Positions 54,732 to 63,808 of a stretch of DNA of 64,000 bases are shown piece by piece; position 1 is the stretch's first letter, and the number at the start of each line of letters is the position of its first letter. Under the pieces are notes generated by a model that was given only the letters and a program-made list of their open reading frames with translations, was not told the DNA's origin and did not search any database. The stretch spans positions 5,828,001 to 5,892,000 of the forward strand of contig NZ_PYFT01000001.1 in NCBI RefSeq assembly GCF_003023845.1, read 5' to 3'. The DNA comes from Adhaeribacter arboris. GTDB lineage: Bacteria; Bacteroidota; Bacteroidia; Cytophagales; Hymenobacteraceae. The position numbers and the translations under genes are program-made.

Positions 54732-56321
54732 TTAACTTATTACCAGTTTCATGCCTGGTTTTAAGCTATTTGTCTTAAGACGGTTTAGTTTTTTAATTTT
54801 CTCTACCGGTATATCGTTATAGCGGCGGGAGATGCTCCATAAAGTATCGTTCGGTTGTACGGTATGCACCAATTTTACCCGTGATAAAGATTTTTTATTA
54901 TTCGCAGTCTTACGGGCAGATGCTGTTTTTACCGGTACTTTAACTTCGTGGGCTTCTGCTACGTTTGTTTGGTTAGAAGAATTACTCGCTAATAAATGGT
55001 CTTGAGCAGCAGAGGTAAATAGTATTAATTTTTGCCGGGCTAACAACTTCTGTTTCGGGCTAAGATTATTCCAGGTACGCAGCTGTTCTACGGATATGTT
55101 ATGGCGGTTGGCAATGCGCGTTAAATTATCACCGGCAGCTACAATATACTCCTTTTTCTGCCAAACAGAATCAGTTGCCGCTGAATCCGGGAGAGTAGTT
55201 GCCAAAGGGGCTATTGGAGTAACAACTTTTTTAGCAATCAGAATATTTTGGTAAGAGGGCGGTACAAGGTCCGGCAATTTGCAGGAATCCAGAATTAAAG
55301 TGCGATTTGCAGCCAGTAGGGTTTTGTGAGTAGCAGGTACTTTTAAAGGGTAATTACGAACATTTACCGGCAAAATAGCTTTTTTAACTTCCGGGTTTAA
55401 TTTAGGTAACTCTTCTGCGTCTAAACTAAGTTGCTGGGATAACTTCTTTAAATCCAGCGATTGATTGATTAAAATGGTATCCGTAGCCGTGGCGTATAGT
55501 AAAGTGTCCGGCTGTATTTCATGATCCACGGCGTGGTTCATGGTGTAAATGATGGCCGTTAAAGAAGGTACGTAGCCCCGCGTTTCTTTCGGTAAAAACG
55601 GGAAAATAGCCCAAAAATCAGCTTGACCGCCCGCCCGTTTAATGGCTTTACGAACGTTGCCCGGGCCACAATTATAAGCGGCTAAAGCAAGTTCCCAGTT
55701 ACCGCCAAACATGCGGTGCAGGTTACGTAAATACCGGCAAGCCGCATCCGTAGCTTTTTCCGGGTCCATGCGTTCATCGATATACGTATCTATTTTTAAC
55801 TTATAATCAGAGGCAGCGGAGGGAATAAATTGCCACAAACCTACGGCAGCCGCATGGGAAACCGCCCTAGGTATCAATGCAGATTCTACTACCGCTAAAT
55901 ATTTAAGTTCATTCGGAAGGTTATACTTGGCCAGATATTGCTCAAACAAAGGGAAGTAAATATTCTCGCGGGATAATACCCGGCGAGAATACTTCCGGTT
56001 CCGAATGGTAAAATAATCAACAAAGCCCCGCACGTAGGGATTAAAATGCAATGGAATTTCTTTCTGCAAACAGCTAAGCCGATCCATGATAAGATCGTTT
56101 GTAACCATAGGAACAGAATCCGGTAAGGCTAAGCCTAAAATTTCTTCCAGGTGAGTAGTATCAGCTAAATGAACCGTGTCCGTTAAGGCCGTCGGGTACA
56201 GAGTGTCCGCAAGAACGACTTCTTTCTTCTTTGTATTTAAAAAAAAACCGGCCTTACTTTCAAGGGATAGGAGCAGGCCGGATAATAAAAATAAAAGAGT
56301 AAGGAGTCTTATCTGCATCAT
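54732..56321 (-). CDS. Membrane-bound lytic murein transglycosylase D-like, with LysM
   Basis: 529 residues. Signal sequence (RLLTLLFLLSGLLLSLESKA), then an SLT domain of the MltD kind: YLAVVESALIPRAVSHAAAVG with the catalytic Glu, GLWQFIPSAAS, ERMDPEKATDAACRYLRNL, ALAAYNCGPGNVRKAI and ETRGYVPSLTAIIY. Two LysM domains follow (AAGDNLTRIANRHNISVEQL near 395 and PNDTLWSISRRYNDIPVEKI at the end). It cuts glycan strands to 1,6-anhydro products. It starts 7 bp after the gatA stop, so they share a transcript. Confidence 0.93.
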   Translation of the reverse strand: MMQIRLLTLLFLLSGLLLSLESKAGFFLNTKKKEVVLADTLYPTALTDTVHLADTTHLEEILGLALPDSVPMVTNDLIMDRLSCLQKEIPLHFNPYVRGFVDYFTIRNRKYSRRVLSRENIYFPLFEQYLAKYNLPNELKYLAVVESALIPRAVSHAAAVGLWQFIPSAASDYKLKIDTYIDERMDPEKATDAACRYLRNLHRMFGGNWELALAAYNCGPGNVRKAIKRAGGQADFWAIFPFLPKETRGYVPSLTAIIYTMNHAVDHEIQPDTLLYATATDTILINQSLDLKKLSQQLSLDAEELPKLNPEVKKAILPVNVRNYPLKVPATHKTLLAANRTLILDSCKLPDLVPPSYQNILIAKKVVTPIAPLATTLPDSAATDSVWQKKEYIVAAGDNLTRIANRHNISVEQLRTWNNLSPKQKLLARQKLILFTSAAQDHLLASNSSNQTNVAEAHEVKVPVKTASARKTANNKKSLSRVKLVHTVQPNDTLWSISRRYNDIPVEKIKKLNRLKTNSLKPGMKLVIS

Positions 56322-56328
56322 ATACGAG

Positions 56329-57768
56329 CTAAGCAGTGGTTATTTTCTCAGTAACTGATTTAGAAAAAGCCAAGAGCTTGGTTTCGGCGAAAGATTTAGT
56401 TAAAATTTGCATCCCAATCGGTAAAGCGTTTTTATCGGTACCCACCGGAACCGAAATAGCGGGCACTCCTGCCAGAGATGCTTGTACCGTAAATATATCC
56501 GCTAGGTAAATAGCCAACGGGTCGATGGGATTACCGCCAATAGGAAAAGCTGTAGTAGGCGTAGTGGGCATAATCAGAAAATCGAACTGCGTTAAAAGCT
56601 CTTCCGTTTTTTCCTTAATTATTCTTCTAACTTTTTGCGCTTTGGTGTAGTAAGCATCGTAATAATCCGCACTTAAAACAAAAGTGCCCAGCATAATTCG
56701 TTTTTGTACTTCGTGACCAAAGCCTTCGGCTCGCGATTTCTTGTACATAGAAAGTAAGTCGGTGGCACTAGAACTACGATAGCCATACTTCACCCCGTCA
56801 AAGCGCGATAAATTAGAACTGGCCTCGGCGGTGGTTAATATGTAATAAGTAGGTACAATGTAATCTAAATAATGAAAATCTACGGATTCTACCGTATGAC
56901 CTTCCTCGCGTAAATTCTGAAGAGTGGCCTGTATGGTTTCCCGAATTTCCGGATCTAGACCTTCACTTTCTAAAGTATCGCTAATGTAGCCAATCCGGTA
57001 TTTGGGGTCACCTTCCGGTTCCAGCAGCTGGCTGTAAGCAGGTACTTCCCGGCGGCTAACAGTACTATCGTAATCATCTGGCCCGGCCATTATCTCGAGC
57101 AGTAAAGCGGCATCATCTACGCTGCGGGTAATCGGGCCGATTTGGTCGAAAGAAGAAGCATAAGCCGTTAAACCGTAGCGCGAAATACGGGAATAAGTAG
57201 GCTTTAAACCAATTACCCCACAAAAAGCGGCCGGCTGCCGCACCGAACCACCGGTATCGGAACCAATAGAAGCTAAGCATAGATCTGCTTGTACTGCTAC
57301 GGCTGAACCGCCCGATGACCCACCCGAAACGCGAGTTGGATCAATTTCATTTAATACCGGACCGAAAGCAGAGGTTTCGTTGGAGGCCCCCATGGCAAAT
57401 TCGTCGCAGTTTTGGCGACCAATTACAATAGCATCCTCGTCCAGCAGGCGTTGTACCGCAGTAGCCGTAAATAAAGATTTAAAGCCGGTTAAAATTTTAC
57501 TGGAAGATTGCAGAGGATGATCTTTATAGGCCAGTACATCTTTTAAACCGAGTACCATACCCGCTAAGCGGCCTGCTGTGTTGTTAGCTAGTTTTTGGTC
57601 TATTTCTTCAGCTTTAGCCAGCGCTTCATCCGGGTAAACTTCCAAGAATGCGTTTAAATGTTTTTTACGCTCAATATTATCTAAATAGTAATGCACCAGG
57701 TCGCGACAAGTAACACTGCCATTTGCTAGATCCTGGTGCACTTCCAATAAGTTATTGTATCGCTTCAA
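56329..57768 (-). CDS. gatA: Glu-tRNA(Gln)/Asp-tRNA(Asn) amidotransferase subunit A
   Basis: 479 residues of the amidase-signature family. The catalytic Ser-cisSer-Lys set is visible: Lys in LGLKDVLAYKD, and GGSSGGSAVAVQADLC and GSDTGGSVRQPAAFCG. It provides ammonia from glutamine for transamidation of mischarged tRNAs, in complex with GatB/GatC, which are not in the window. Its start overlaps the tatA-like stop by 4 bp, indicating translational coupling. Confidence 0.95.
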   Translation of the reverse strand: MKRYNNLLEVHQDLANGSVTCRDLVHYYLDNIERKKHLNAFLEVYPDEALAKAEEIDQKLANNTAGRLAGMVLGLKDVLAYKDHPLQSSSKILTGFKSLFTATAVQRLLDEDAIVIGRQNCDEFAMGASNETSAFGPVLNEIDPTRVSGGSSGGSAVAVQADLCLASIGSDTGGSVRQPAAFCGVIGLKPTYSRISRYGLTAYASSFDQIGPITRSVDDAALLLEIMAGPDDYDSTVSRREVPAYSQLLEPEGDPKYRIGYISDTLESEGLDPEIRETIQATLQNLREEGHTVESVDFHYLDYIVPTYYILTTAEASSNLSRFDGVKYGYRSSSATDLLSMYKKSRAEGFGHEVQKRIMLGTFVLSADYYDAYYTKAQKVRRIIKEKTEELLTQFDFLIMPTTPTTAFPIGGNPIDPLAIYLADIFTVQASLAGVPAISVPVGTDKNALPIGMQILTKSFAETKLLAFSKSVTEKITTA

Positions 57769-57974
57769 ACTAATGGGGGTTCGTTTGGATTTTTTACTTC
57801 TTTTTCTGAATGGGTTGTTTTTCCTTTCGTAGCATCTTTAAACTCACGAATTCCTTTGCCTAAACCACGGCCAATGCCCGGAATCCGACTGGCGCCAAAA
57901 AACAGTAATAATACAGCGATAATCAGAATTACCTCTGTTACTCCCAAAAAGGCGAATAGGGTATATGCAAACAC
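57765..57974 (-). CDS. Twin-arginine translocase TatA/E protein (second copy)
   Basis: 69 residues: one N-terminal membrane helix (VTEVILIIAVLLLFFGASRIP), the FG hinge, an amphipathic helix ([19 protein letters not shown]) and an acidic/Pro tail. It forms the pore ring with TatC. It lies directly upstream of gatA (4-bp overlap) and 8 bp after the neighbouring tatA copy. The two paralogues may have separate TatA and TatB-like roles, as some Bacteroidota have no tatB. Confidence 0.93.
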   Translation of the reverse strand: MFAYTLFAFLGVTEVILIIAVLLLFFGASRIPGIGRGLGKGIREFKDATKGKTTHSEKEVKNPNEPPLV

Positions 57975-57982
57975 CAGATACC

Positions 57983-58201
57983 TTATTTAGAAGTAGTGTG
58001 AGTGTCGTCTTTAACGGCGTTTTCTACTTCGTTTTTAATTTCTTTGGTAGCATCCTTAAATTCCCGGATGCCTTTACCTAAACCTTTGGCCAGTTCGGGG
58101 ATGCGCTTAGCGCCAAAAAGTAATAAGATTACTAACATAATAACCATTACTTCGCTGGTACCTAAACCACCAATAAAAGCCAAAACATTGCTCATTGCCA
58201 T
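57983..58201 (-). CDS. tatA: Twin-arginine translocase TatA/E protein (first copy)
   Basis: 72 residues: short N-terminus, membrane helix ([21 protein letters not shown]), hinge FGAKRIPEL and amphipathic helix ([20 protein letters not shown]). The third codon is also ATG and could be the real start. First gene of the tat-tat-gatA-mltD run, so the promoter should lie in the 450 bp upstream. The Tat-dependent phosphoesterase at 18.5 kb is one likely client. Confidence 0.94.
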   Translation of the reverse strand: MAMSNVLAFIGGLGTSEVMVIMLVILLLFGAKRIPELAKGLGKGIREFKDATKEIKNEVENAVKDDTHTTSK

Positions 58202-58651
58202 AACTTTAATATTTAAACGTTAGAATTACAAAATTAAATTAATATTTCAATTTTAGGTATAAAAGAGATTAAACTTTAAAAAGGTGCCCCTGGCCTAAAT
58301 TATTTTTCCTGATAATTTAACTAATTTATTAATCTGCTCATTGTTTCTCTTTTGACTATTTACGACTTGATGACTACAATTAGATTCAAGGTAAAATAAT
58401 TTATCTTCCTTTTTATTAGTTAAAATCCGAAAAGCTCCCTAATTTCTTTTAAATGTAGAAACTTATCAGAAAAAAATCGAGTATTTTTTATTTGAAGAAT
58501 TCTTATCTAAATTAACAAATCAAGCTTTAAAAACTAAAAAAGATCATACAACTTACCCATAATAAGCATCAGAAAGTCCTTTTAAGTCAATCAGAATTCT
58601 TAGATTGTTCTGCAGAAAAATAAGTTAATCTTTAGCTAAAGTGGGGCAGAG
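58202..58651. other. Intergenic, 450 bp
   Basis: AT-rich spacer between the EnvC-like gene's stop and the tatA start. It should hold the tat-gatA-mltD promoter and the terminator of the upstream operon, but I see no clear hairpin or -7 box. Confidence 0.45.
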
Positions 58652-59929
58652 TTACCGGTTTAGTAACCAGGTCTCTGGATTTAGCTTCGTGGTGTTGCGC
58701 CAGATTTCAAAGTGCAATTCGGTGGTTCCGTCGGGATTGGTGTAAACAGTACCAATTACTTCTTTTGCATCTACTTTCTGGCCTTCGCTGACGCTGGCTG
58801 ATTTAAGTTTGGTAAAGGTGGTAAAGTACTCGCCGTGCTGAATCATCACTACGGTATGATAGGGTGGTACTTCGAGCACCGCCCGCACAATACCCGTAAA
58901 TATAGACCGGACGCTCTCACCGGCATTGGTTTGAATATCAATGCCGTTATTGCGGGTAGATACGTTTCGCAGCACCGGGTGCGGATGCACGCCAAAACGC
59001 TGCGAAATAAACCCCCGTTCTACGGGCCACGAAAAGCGGCCTTTGTTTCCGCCGAAATTAGAGGATAAAAGGGCTGTTTCCGGCGTAAGAGATACTTTGT
59101 TAGCCGAAATAGGCGCAGCGGTGCCTCCTTCGGCAGCGGCCCGGCTCTTCGCCAAGCGGGCGGCTCGCGCAATTTCTTCGCGTACCATATTAGCAATTAC
59201 ATTATCTAATTTGCGGACAGCCGCTTGCCGGCGGTTAACTTCTTCGCGTAGTTCTTTTTCTTTTTGACTGAGTTGCTGTACTACGTTGTCTTGTTGGCCT
59301 TTTAAAGTAAGCAGGTTGCGGTTTTCGTTAAGCTGCGCGTTGAGTAAGTTTGTTTTTTGTTTTTTTTGCCGGGTTAGTACCGTTATTTTTTGCCCCAAAT
59401 TAGTGGTAACCCGACTAATCTCTTTTACTTGGCGTTTACGCGATTCGGAATATTGCCGCAGATAGGTTAAGCGGCGGATAAATTGATTAAAGGATTCGGC
59501 CGCAAATAAAAACATAAGTTTATTGTAGCTATTGGCGGTTTTAGAAGCTCCGTAAATCATGGTAGCGTATTCGGCTTTGAGTTTCTGCAAATCCGTTTGC
59601 ATGTTACCTACTACCGTTTCCGTTTGCTTTACATCCGATTCAATAAAATTTATTTCCGAAGAAATATTGTTAATTACTTTTTTCTGAACCGTAATTTTCT
59701 CTTTTAGGGCATTAAGCTGACCCAGCGAAGCTTCTTTTTGTTGTTTGGTTTGCTCCAGAATTCGGTTAGCTTCCTGAATCCGGTTTAAGTTTTCTCGTTT
59801 TTCGCGTTCTAACTGGGCTTTGGTTTTAGGTTTACGGGTACGCGAAGATCGTTGCTGGGCATCGGCCGGAGAAAGGAGAGTAATTAAAAAGAAAACAAGC
59901 AGTAATAAAGGTTTAAACCGGACGCGCAT
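58652..59929 (-). CDS. EnvC-like murein hydrolase activator (M23/LytM fold)
   Basis: 425 residues: signal peptide (LLLVFFLITLLSPADA), long coiled coil (~35-260) and a C-terminal LytM domain (~300-425: RFGVHPHPVLRNVSTRNNGI, then ELHFEIWRNTTKLNPETWL). The usual metal ligands are partly changed: the H-x-x-x-D site reads N-N-G-I-D, and the first His of the final H-x-H is Glu (ELH). That pattern fits EnvC, a non-enzymatic activator of division amidases, rather than an active endopeptidase. It follows the DUF4292 gene after 226 bp. Confidence 0.88.
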   Translation of the reverse strand: MRVRFKPLLLLVFFLITLLSPADAQQRSSRTRKPKTKAQLEREKRENLNRIQEANRILEQTKQQKEASLGQLNALKEKITVQKKVINNISSEINFIESDVKQTETVVGNMQTDLQKLKAEYATMIYGASKTANSYNKLMFLFAAESFNQFIRRLTYLRQYSESRKRQVKEISRVTTNLGQKITVLTRQKKQKTNLLNAQLNENRNLLTLKGQQDNVVQQLSQKEKELREEVNRRQAAVRKLDNVIANMVREEIARAARLAKSRAAAEGGTAAPISANKVSLTPETALLSSNFGGNKGRFSWPVERGFISQRFGVHPHPVLRNVSTRNNGIDIQTNAGESVRSIFTGIVRAVLEVPPYHTVVMIQHGEYFTTFTKLKSASVSEGQKVDAKEVIGTVYTNPDGTTELHFEIWRNTTKLNPETWLLNR

Positions 59930-60155
59930 TCAAAAAAGAAGTGGATTTAATATAAGTAGCAGGTATTAAGCTGTAAGAGTTCCGTTTATAATGACATAAT
60001 TATCAACTGAATAATCTCTCTTAAAAGTAGTTGATTAAAAACAGGAATTCATCATAAGTAAATACTTACTACCTATAACTTAAACTTATAACCTGATAAT
60101 TGCCGGCAAAATTAAGAATCTGTTAAGCAACAACCAGCAAATCTAGTTTTAAAAT

Positions 60156-60917
60156 TTATTTACGTCGGTAATCGGGCGGAATAGCGAACGGAAAATTCAG
60201 ATCTTTACTGTCTATATCTACTTTGTTTAAATTAATGGAAGCTACCATTTTCTTAGCCTGATTTTCCTTAATGGTATTGGTAACAATCAAAGTAGATTTA
60301 GCAACAGGTTTATCTCCTACATTCTCAAAGTCAGAATAATCTACGGTAATCGTATTGGGCGACTCAGGGTCGGAGATCTGTAGTTTTTTAAGTTTATAGG
60401 TTTCGGTAGAAATAAACTGGTCCAAGATAGCAGCACCCAAATTCTGGCGGGTATGTTGAATCGGGGCTTCATCTATCAGTTTTTCATTACCATTTTGGCC
60501 GGGTACGTAGTTACCCACCAACAACGACTGCACCATATTAAACGATAAATCTACGTTGAAGCGGTTTTTTAAACCTTCTACATTATCGGCAAAATAGGTT
60601 TTTTCCAGGCGATTAATAAAAGCTACCGAATCGGGGGTAATCAGCAGGCGGGCTACCTCTATGCCCAGCGCCGGAACTACCGATATCCAGATTATGGTAT
60701 CTTTTTTCATCCGGATGGTAATGCCCGTATTAATTTTTTCTCCCTCATTCTCAAATTGCATGCGGCCTTTGGCAGAGAAGTAAGTGTAATCGAGGTTAAT
60801 AACGTTTACTTTATTTAATTTTTCGGGTGCCGAGGAACTGGAAATGCTATTACGTTTACAAGCGGAAAACCAGACAACCAGACATATTGCGTAGAGAATA
60901 TGGAGGCGTTTATTCAT
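60156..60917 (-). CDS. DUF4292 lipoprotein
   Basis: 253 residues, lipoprotein signal (YAICLVVWFSAC, Cys20). The DUF4292 beta-rich body is related to LolA/LppX-like clamps: VINLDYTYFSAKGRMQFENE, ITIRMKKDTIIWISVVPALG, RLLITPDSVAFINRLEKTY. Found widely in Bacteroidota beside a TPR gene and an EnvC/M23 gene, as here. Possibly involved in envelope lipid or peptidoglycan upkeep; not defined. It overlaps the TPR gene by 8 bp. Confidence 0.9.
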   Translation of the reverse strand: MNKRLHILYAICLVVWFSACKRNSISSSSAPEKLNKVNVINLDYTYFSAKGRMQFENEGEKINTGITIRMKKDTIIWISVVPALGIEVARLLITPDSVAFINRLEKTYFADNVEGLKNRFNVDLSFNMVQSLLVGNYVPGQNGNEKLIDEAPIQHTRQNLGAAILDQFISTETYKLKKLQISDPESPNTITVDYSDFENVGDKPVAKSTLIVTNTIKENQAKKMVASINLNKVDIDSKDLNFPFAIPPDYRRK

Positions 60918-62694
60918 ATAATTTTTGATCTTTAATCTTTTTGTCGATGAACTCAGAAGCTTCGCCCAGAGTCTTGGCGCGTTGCCATTGTTGCACCGCT
61001 TTATCTTTCTGGCCTAGTTGGTATAGTACGTCGCCGTAATGTTCGACGATTGTACCATTTTTGGTAGTTGTACCAATTTTCTCGAAGAACTTCAACGCGG
61101 CCGGATAATCTTTTAATTTATACAACACCCAAGCGTGGGTATCCAGGTACGTTTCCTCGTTCGGGAATAAGGCTACTAGCTTACTCGAAAGCGCTTTTGC
61201 TTTGGGCAAGTCCTGGCTACGTAACGATAAATAATAGCTATAGTTATTTAAAACCTGCGCGTTGTTTGGCTCTTGGGCCAATACCGCCTCGTAGGCTTCG
61301 TCAGATTTAGCGTAATCTTTTAAAGAATTGTAACCATCTCCGAGGCGCATGTTAAATTGCGTGACCAGCTCGGGTTTATCTAAGGATAATTTTTTGCCGT
61401 ACTCCAGCGATTTTACCGCCCGTGCGTAATTTTTCTTAAACAAATAAGAGGTGCCATTATAAAACCAGAATACCGCCTGGTTCGGGAATAGCTCCAAAGC
61501 TTTTTCGGTATGGGCCAGCAAAGAATCCGTTTGATTTAATTCGGCATCCAAAGCCACTAACTGATTCCAGATACTGAAATGAGAGTTATCTAAATGGACG
61601 GCTTTTACGTAATTGTTGCGGGCTTCCGTTTTTTTATTAGCCAAATTTTGAACATCGGCCGCTACGGCGTAGGCTTTTGCTTCCTGCGGGTGCGCTTTTA
61701 AAGTTTGTTCGGCCAAATCAAGCGTGGTGTTCAGTAAAGATTGGTTTTTACTGGCCGGCTGCGGAAGTTGCCGGATGTACTCTATTAAAATCTTAACCTT
61801 AGCGTCTATATCCAGGCTTGGATTAGAAAAAGCGGTACGCAACTCGGTAACCGCTTCCGTCATTTGGCCTTTCTGGCGTAAAAGTTCCGCGAGCATTAAG
61901 CGAGCCTGCGCATTATTCTGGTCAATGTTAAGGGCTTTGTTAATAAACTGAATGGCCTGGTCAATTTTCTTGTTGTTGGCCAGCACTTCGGCCTGCGCCA
62001 AAGGATAACGAACTTCGGTAGGATCACTGGCAATTAAGGCTTCTCCTTCTTTCAATGCCTTTTCGAGGTTGTTTTGTTTCAGATAAATCTGTTGCTTTTT
62101 AAACGATACTTCCTCAATAAAACCGTATTGTTTCTCAATTTTCTCGTAGGTTTTCAGAGCATCGTCAAAGCGGTTTTTGGCCAAATACAAGTCGGCCAGA
62201 TTAAATAAATATTGCTCCGTTCCCGGAATATCTTTGGTAAGTTTAGTTAAAACTTTTATGGCTTCGTCGTATTTCTGGCTGCCGGAATACAATTGAGCTA
62301 AAAGTAAGTAATAGTAAGGATTAGAAGCATCTAAGGTAACCGCAGCCTGCGCAAAGGGCAGGGCGTCGTTTACCCGGCCAGCCAACATGTGGGTTTCGGC
62401 AAGTTTATAATTTAAGGCAGCATTATTCGGATTTAAGGCATAAGATCGCTGAAAGCGTTCCAAGGCTTTATCGTACTCTTCCAGTAGCGAGTATTTGACT
62501 CCATCCACGAAAAAAGATTCACCCGCCTCTTTTTGCCGGGCATCGGCTAACAAAGGATCTGCTGCTGGTTTTTCAACTTCCGTTTGCGCCTTCTCAGCCT
62601 TTTTACGCTGGCGTTTACTTTGGCCGTAACTCTGCCCGGCGGTTAAACCCAGGCAGAGAACAGCTACAATAAAAATTTTCGTTAAATCATTCAA
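60910..62694 (-). CDS. TPR-repeat periplasmic protein
   Basis: 594 residues: a signal peptide (IFIVAVLCLGLTAGQSYG), a basic/acidic linker, then about a dozen tetratricopeptide repeats (e.g. YDKALERFQRSYALNPNNAA, FDDALKTYEKIEKQYGF, YAKSDEAYEAVLAQEPNNAQ). A scaffolding role in the envelope is likely; no catalytic domain. Between the nucleotidyltransferase (6 bp) and DUF4292 gene (overlap), so all three are co-transcribed. Confidence 0.9.
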   Translation of the reverse strand: MNDLTKIFIVAVLCLGLTAGQSYGQSKRQRKKAEKAQTEVEKPAADPLLADARQKEAGESFFVDGVKYSLLEEYDKALERFQRSYALNPNNAALNYKLAETHMLAGRVNDALPFAQAAVTLDASNPYYYLLLAQLYSGSQKYDEAIKVLTKLTKDIPGTEQYLFNLADLYLAKNRFDDALKTYEKIEKQYGFIEEVSFKKQQIYLKQNNLEKALKEGEALIASDPTEVRYPLAQAEVLANNKKIDQAIQFINKALNIDQNNAQARLMLAELLRQKGQMTEAVTELRTAFSNPSLDIDAKVKILIEYIRQLPQPASKNQSLLNTTLDLAEQTLKAHPQEAKAYAVAADVQNLANKKTEARNNYVKAVHLDNSHFSIWNQLVALDAELNQTDSLLAHTEKALELFPNQAVFWFYNGTSYLFKKNYARAVKSLEYGKKLSLDKPELVTQFNMRLGDGYNSLKDYAKSDEAYEAVLAQEPNNAQVLNNYSYYLSLRSQDLPKAKALSSKLVALFPNEETYLDTHAWVLYKLKDYPAALKFFEKIGTTTKNGTIVEHYGDVLYQLGQKDKAVQQWQRAKTLGEASEFIDKKIKDQKLYE

Positions 62695-62700
62695 AGTATA

Positions 62701-63708
62701 TTACTCCTTCAAAACATTGTAATCACCCAAACTCAGATCGGATGGGGTTCCTGTAAAAGAAACGAAGCTACCCAACATGGAATTCGTGATGTTGGCACTT
62801 TTTACCACGGTATTTTCCTGTACAATAGAATTACTGATAACCGTATCGGTAACGGTAGTGTTCTTTCCTATAGAAACGTGCGGCCCTACTACGGAATTGT
62901 TTATTACGGCATTTTCACCAATATAACTTGGCTGAATAATTATTGAATTGGTAATTTTTGCCGAAGCATTTACCAAATCTTGTTCGTCTTTAAGGTATTC
63001 CAGATAGCGCTGATTGGTGTAAACGGTAGCGTCTTTGTTGCCGCAGTCGAGCCATTCCGAGATTTTACCGGGCACAAACACAGTGCCTTTATTTTTCATG
63101 TTTTCCAAGGCGTTCGTTAACTGAAATTCGCCTTTGTCTTTAATGTTATTATCCAGTAAATATTGCAATTCCTCGCGCAGGTAAGCGCCATCTTTAAAAT
63201 AATAAATACCAATAATAGCTAAATCCGAAATAAAAGTATCTGGTTTTTCTACGAAATCGGTAATCTCGCCGCGCTCGTTTAATTTAACTACCCCAAATGG
63301 CCGGGGATCTTCTACTTGTTGTACCCAAATAGTCCCATCGGCAGAAGTGTCTAACGTAAAATCGGCTTTAAACAAAGTATCGGCAAAAGCTACTACTACC
63401 TGGCCTTCCAACGATTCTTGCGCGCATAAAATGGCGTGCGCGGTTCCCAGTGGTTCTTCCTGGTACGAAATAGTGCCGCGAGCCCCCACTGAGGCGGCAA
63501 TCTCCATTAATTTTTGTTCCACGGCTTGTCCGAAGTGACCGATAATAAAAGCTACTTCTTCAATTGGTTCCTGACAAACTTTCGCAATATCTTCTACTAA
63601 ACGTTGCACAATTGGTTTGCCGGCTATCGGCACAAGGGGTTTGGGAACCGTTAAGGTATGCGGACGCATGCGTTTGCCCATGCCGGCCATAGGAACAATA
63701 ATTCTCAT
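62701..63708 (-). CDS. Sugar-phosphate nucleotidyltransferase, GlmU/GCD1-like
   Basis: 335 residues. The N-terminal NTP-transferase domain has MRIIVPMAGMGKRMRPHTLT (G-x-G-x-R signature), VPKPLVPIAGKPI, and VAFADTLF for the metal Asp. The C-terminal ~80 residues form a left-handed beta-helix (NSIIIQPSYIGENAVINNS, SIVQENTVVKSANI). It makes an NDP-sugar, probably UDP-GlcNAc or glucose-type; without the full hexapeptide acetyltransferase region it is not a complete GlmU. First of the TPR-DUF4292 run, after dut. Confidence 0.9.
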   Translation of the reverse strand: MRIIVPMAGMGKRMRPHTLTVPKPLVPIAGKPIVQRLVEDIAKVCQEPIEEVAFIIGHFGQAVEQKLMEIAASVGARGTISYQEEPLGTAHAILCAQESLEGQVVVAFADTLFKADFTLDTSADGTIWVQQVEDPRPFGVVKLNERGEITDFVEKPDTFISDLAIIGIYYFKDGAYLREELQYLLDNNIKDKGEFQLTNALENMKNKGTVFVPGKISEWLDCGNKDATVYTNQRYLEYLKDEQDLVNASAKITNSIIIQPSYIGENAVINNSVVGPHVSIGKNTTVTDTVISNSIVQENTVVKSANITNSMLGSFVSFTGTPSDLSLGDYNVLKE

Positions 63709-63808
63709 AGGATTTGCTTTTAGATGTTAGATACTAGACGTTAGATTTTAAATTTTTAATACTAGTTGAAAATACTATTAAAATTACGAAACCTGTAACA
63801 ATTAGATG

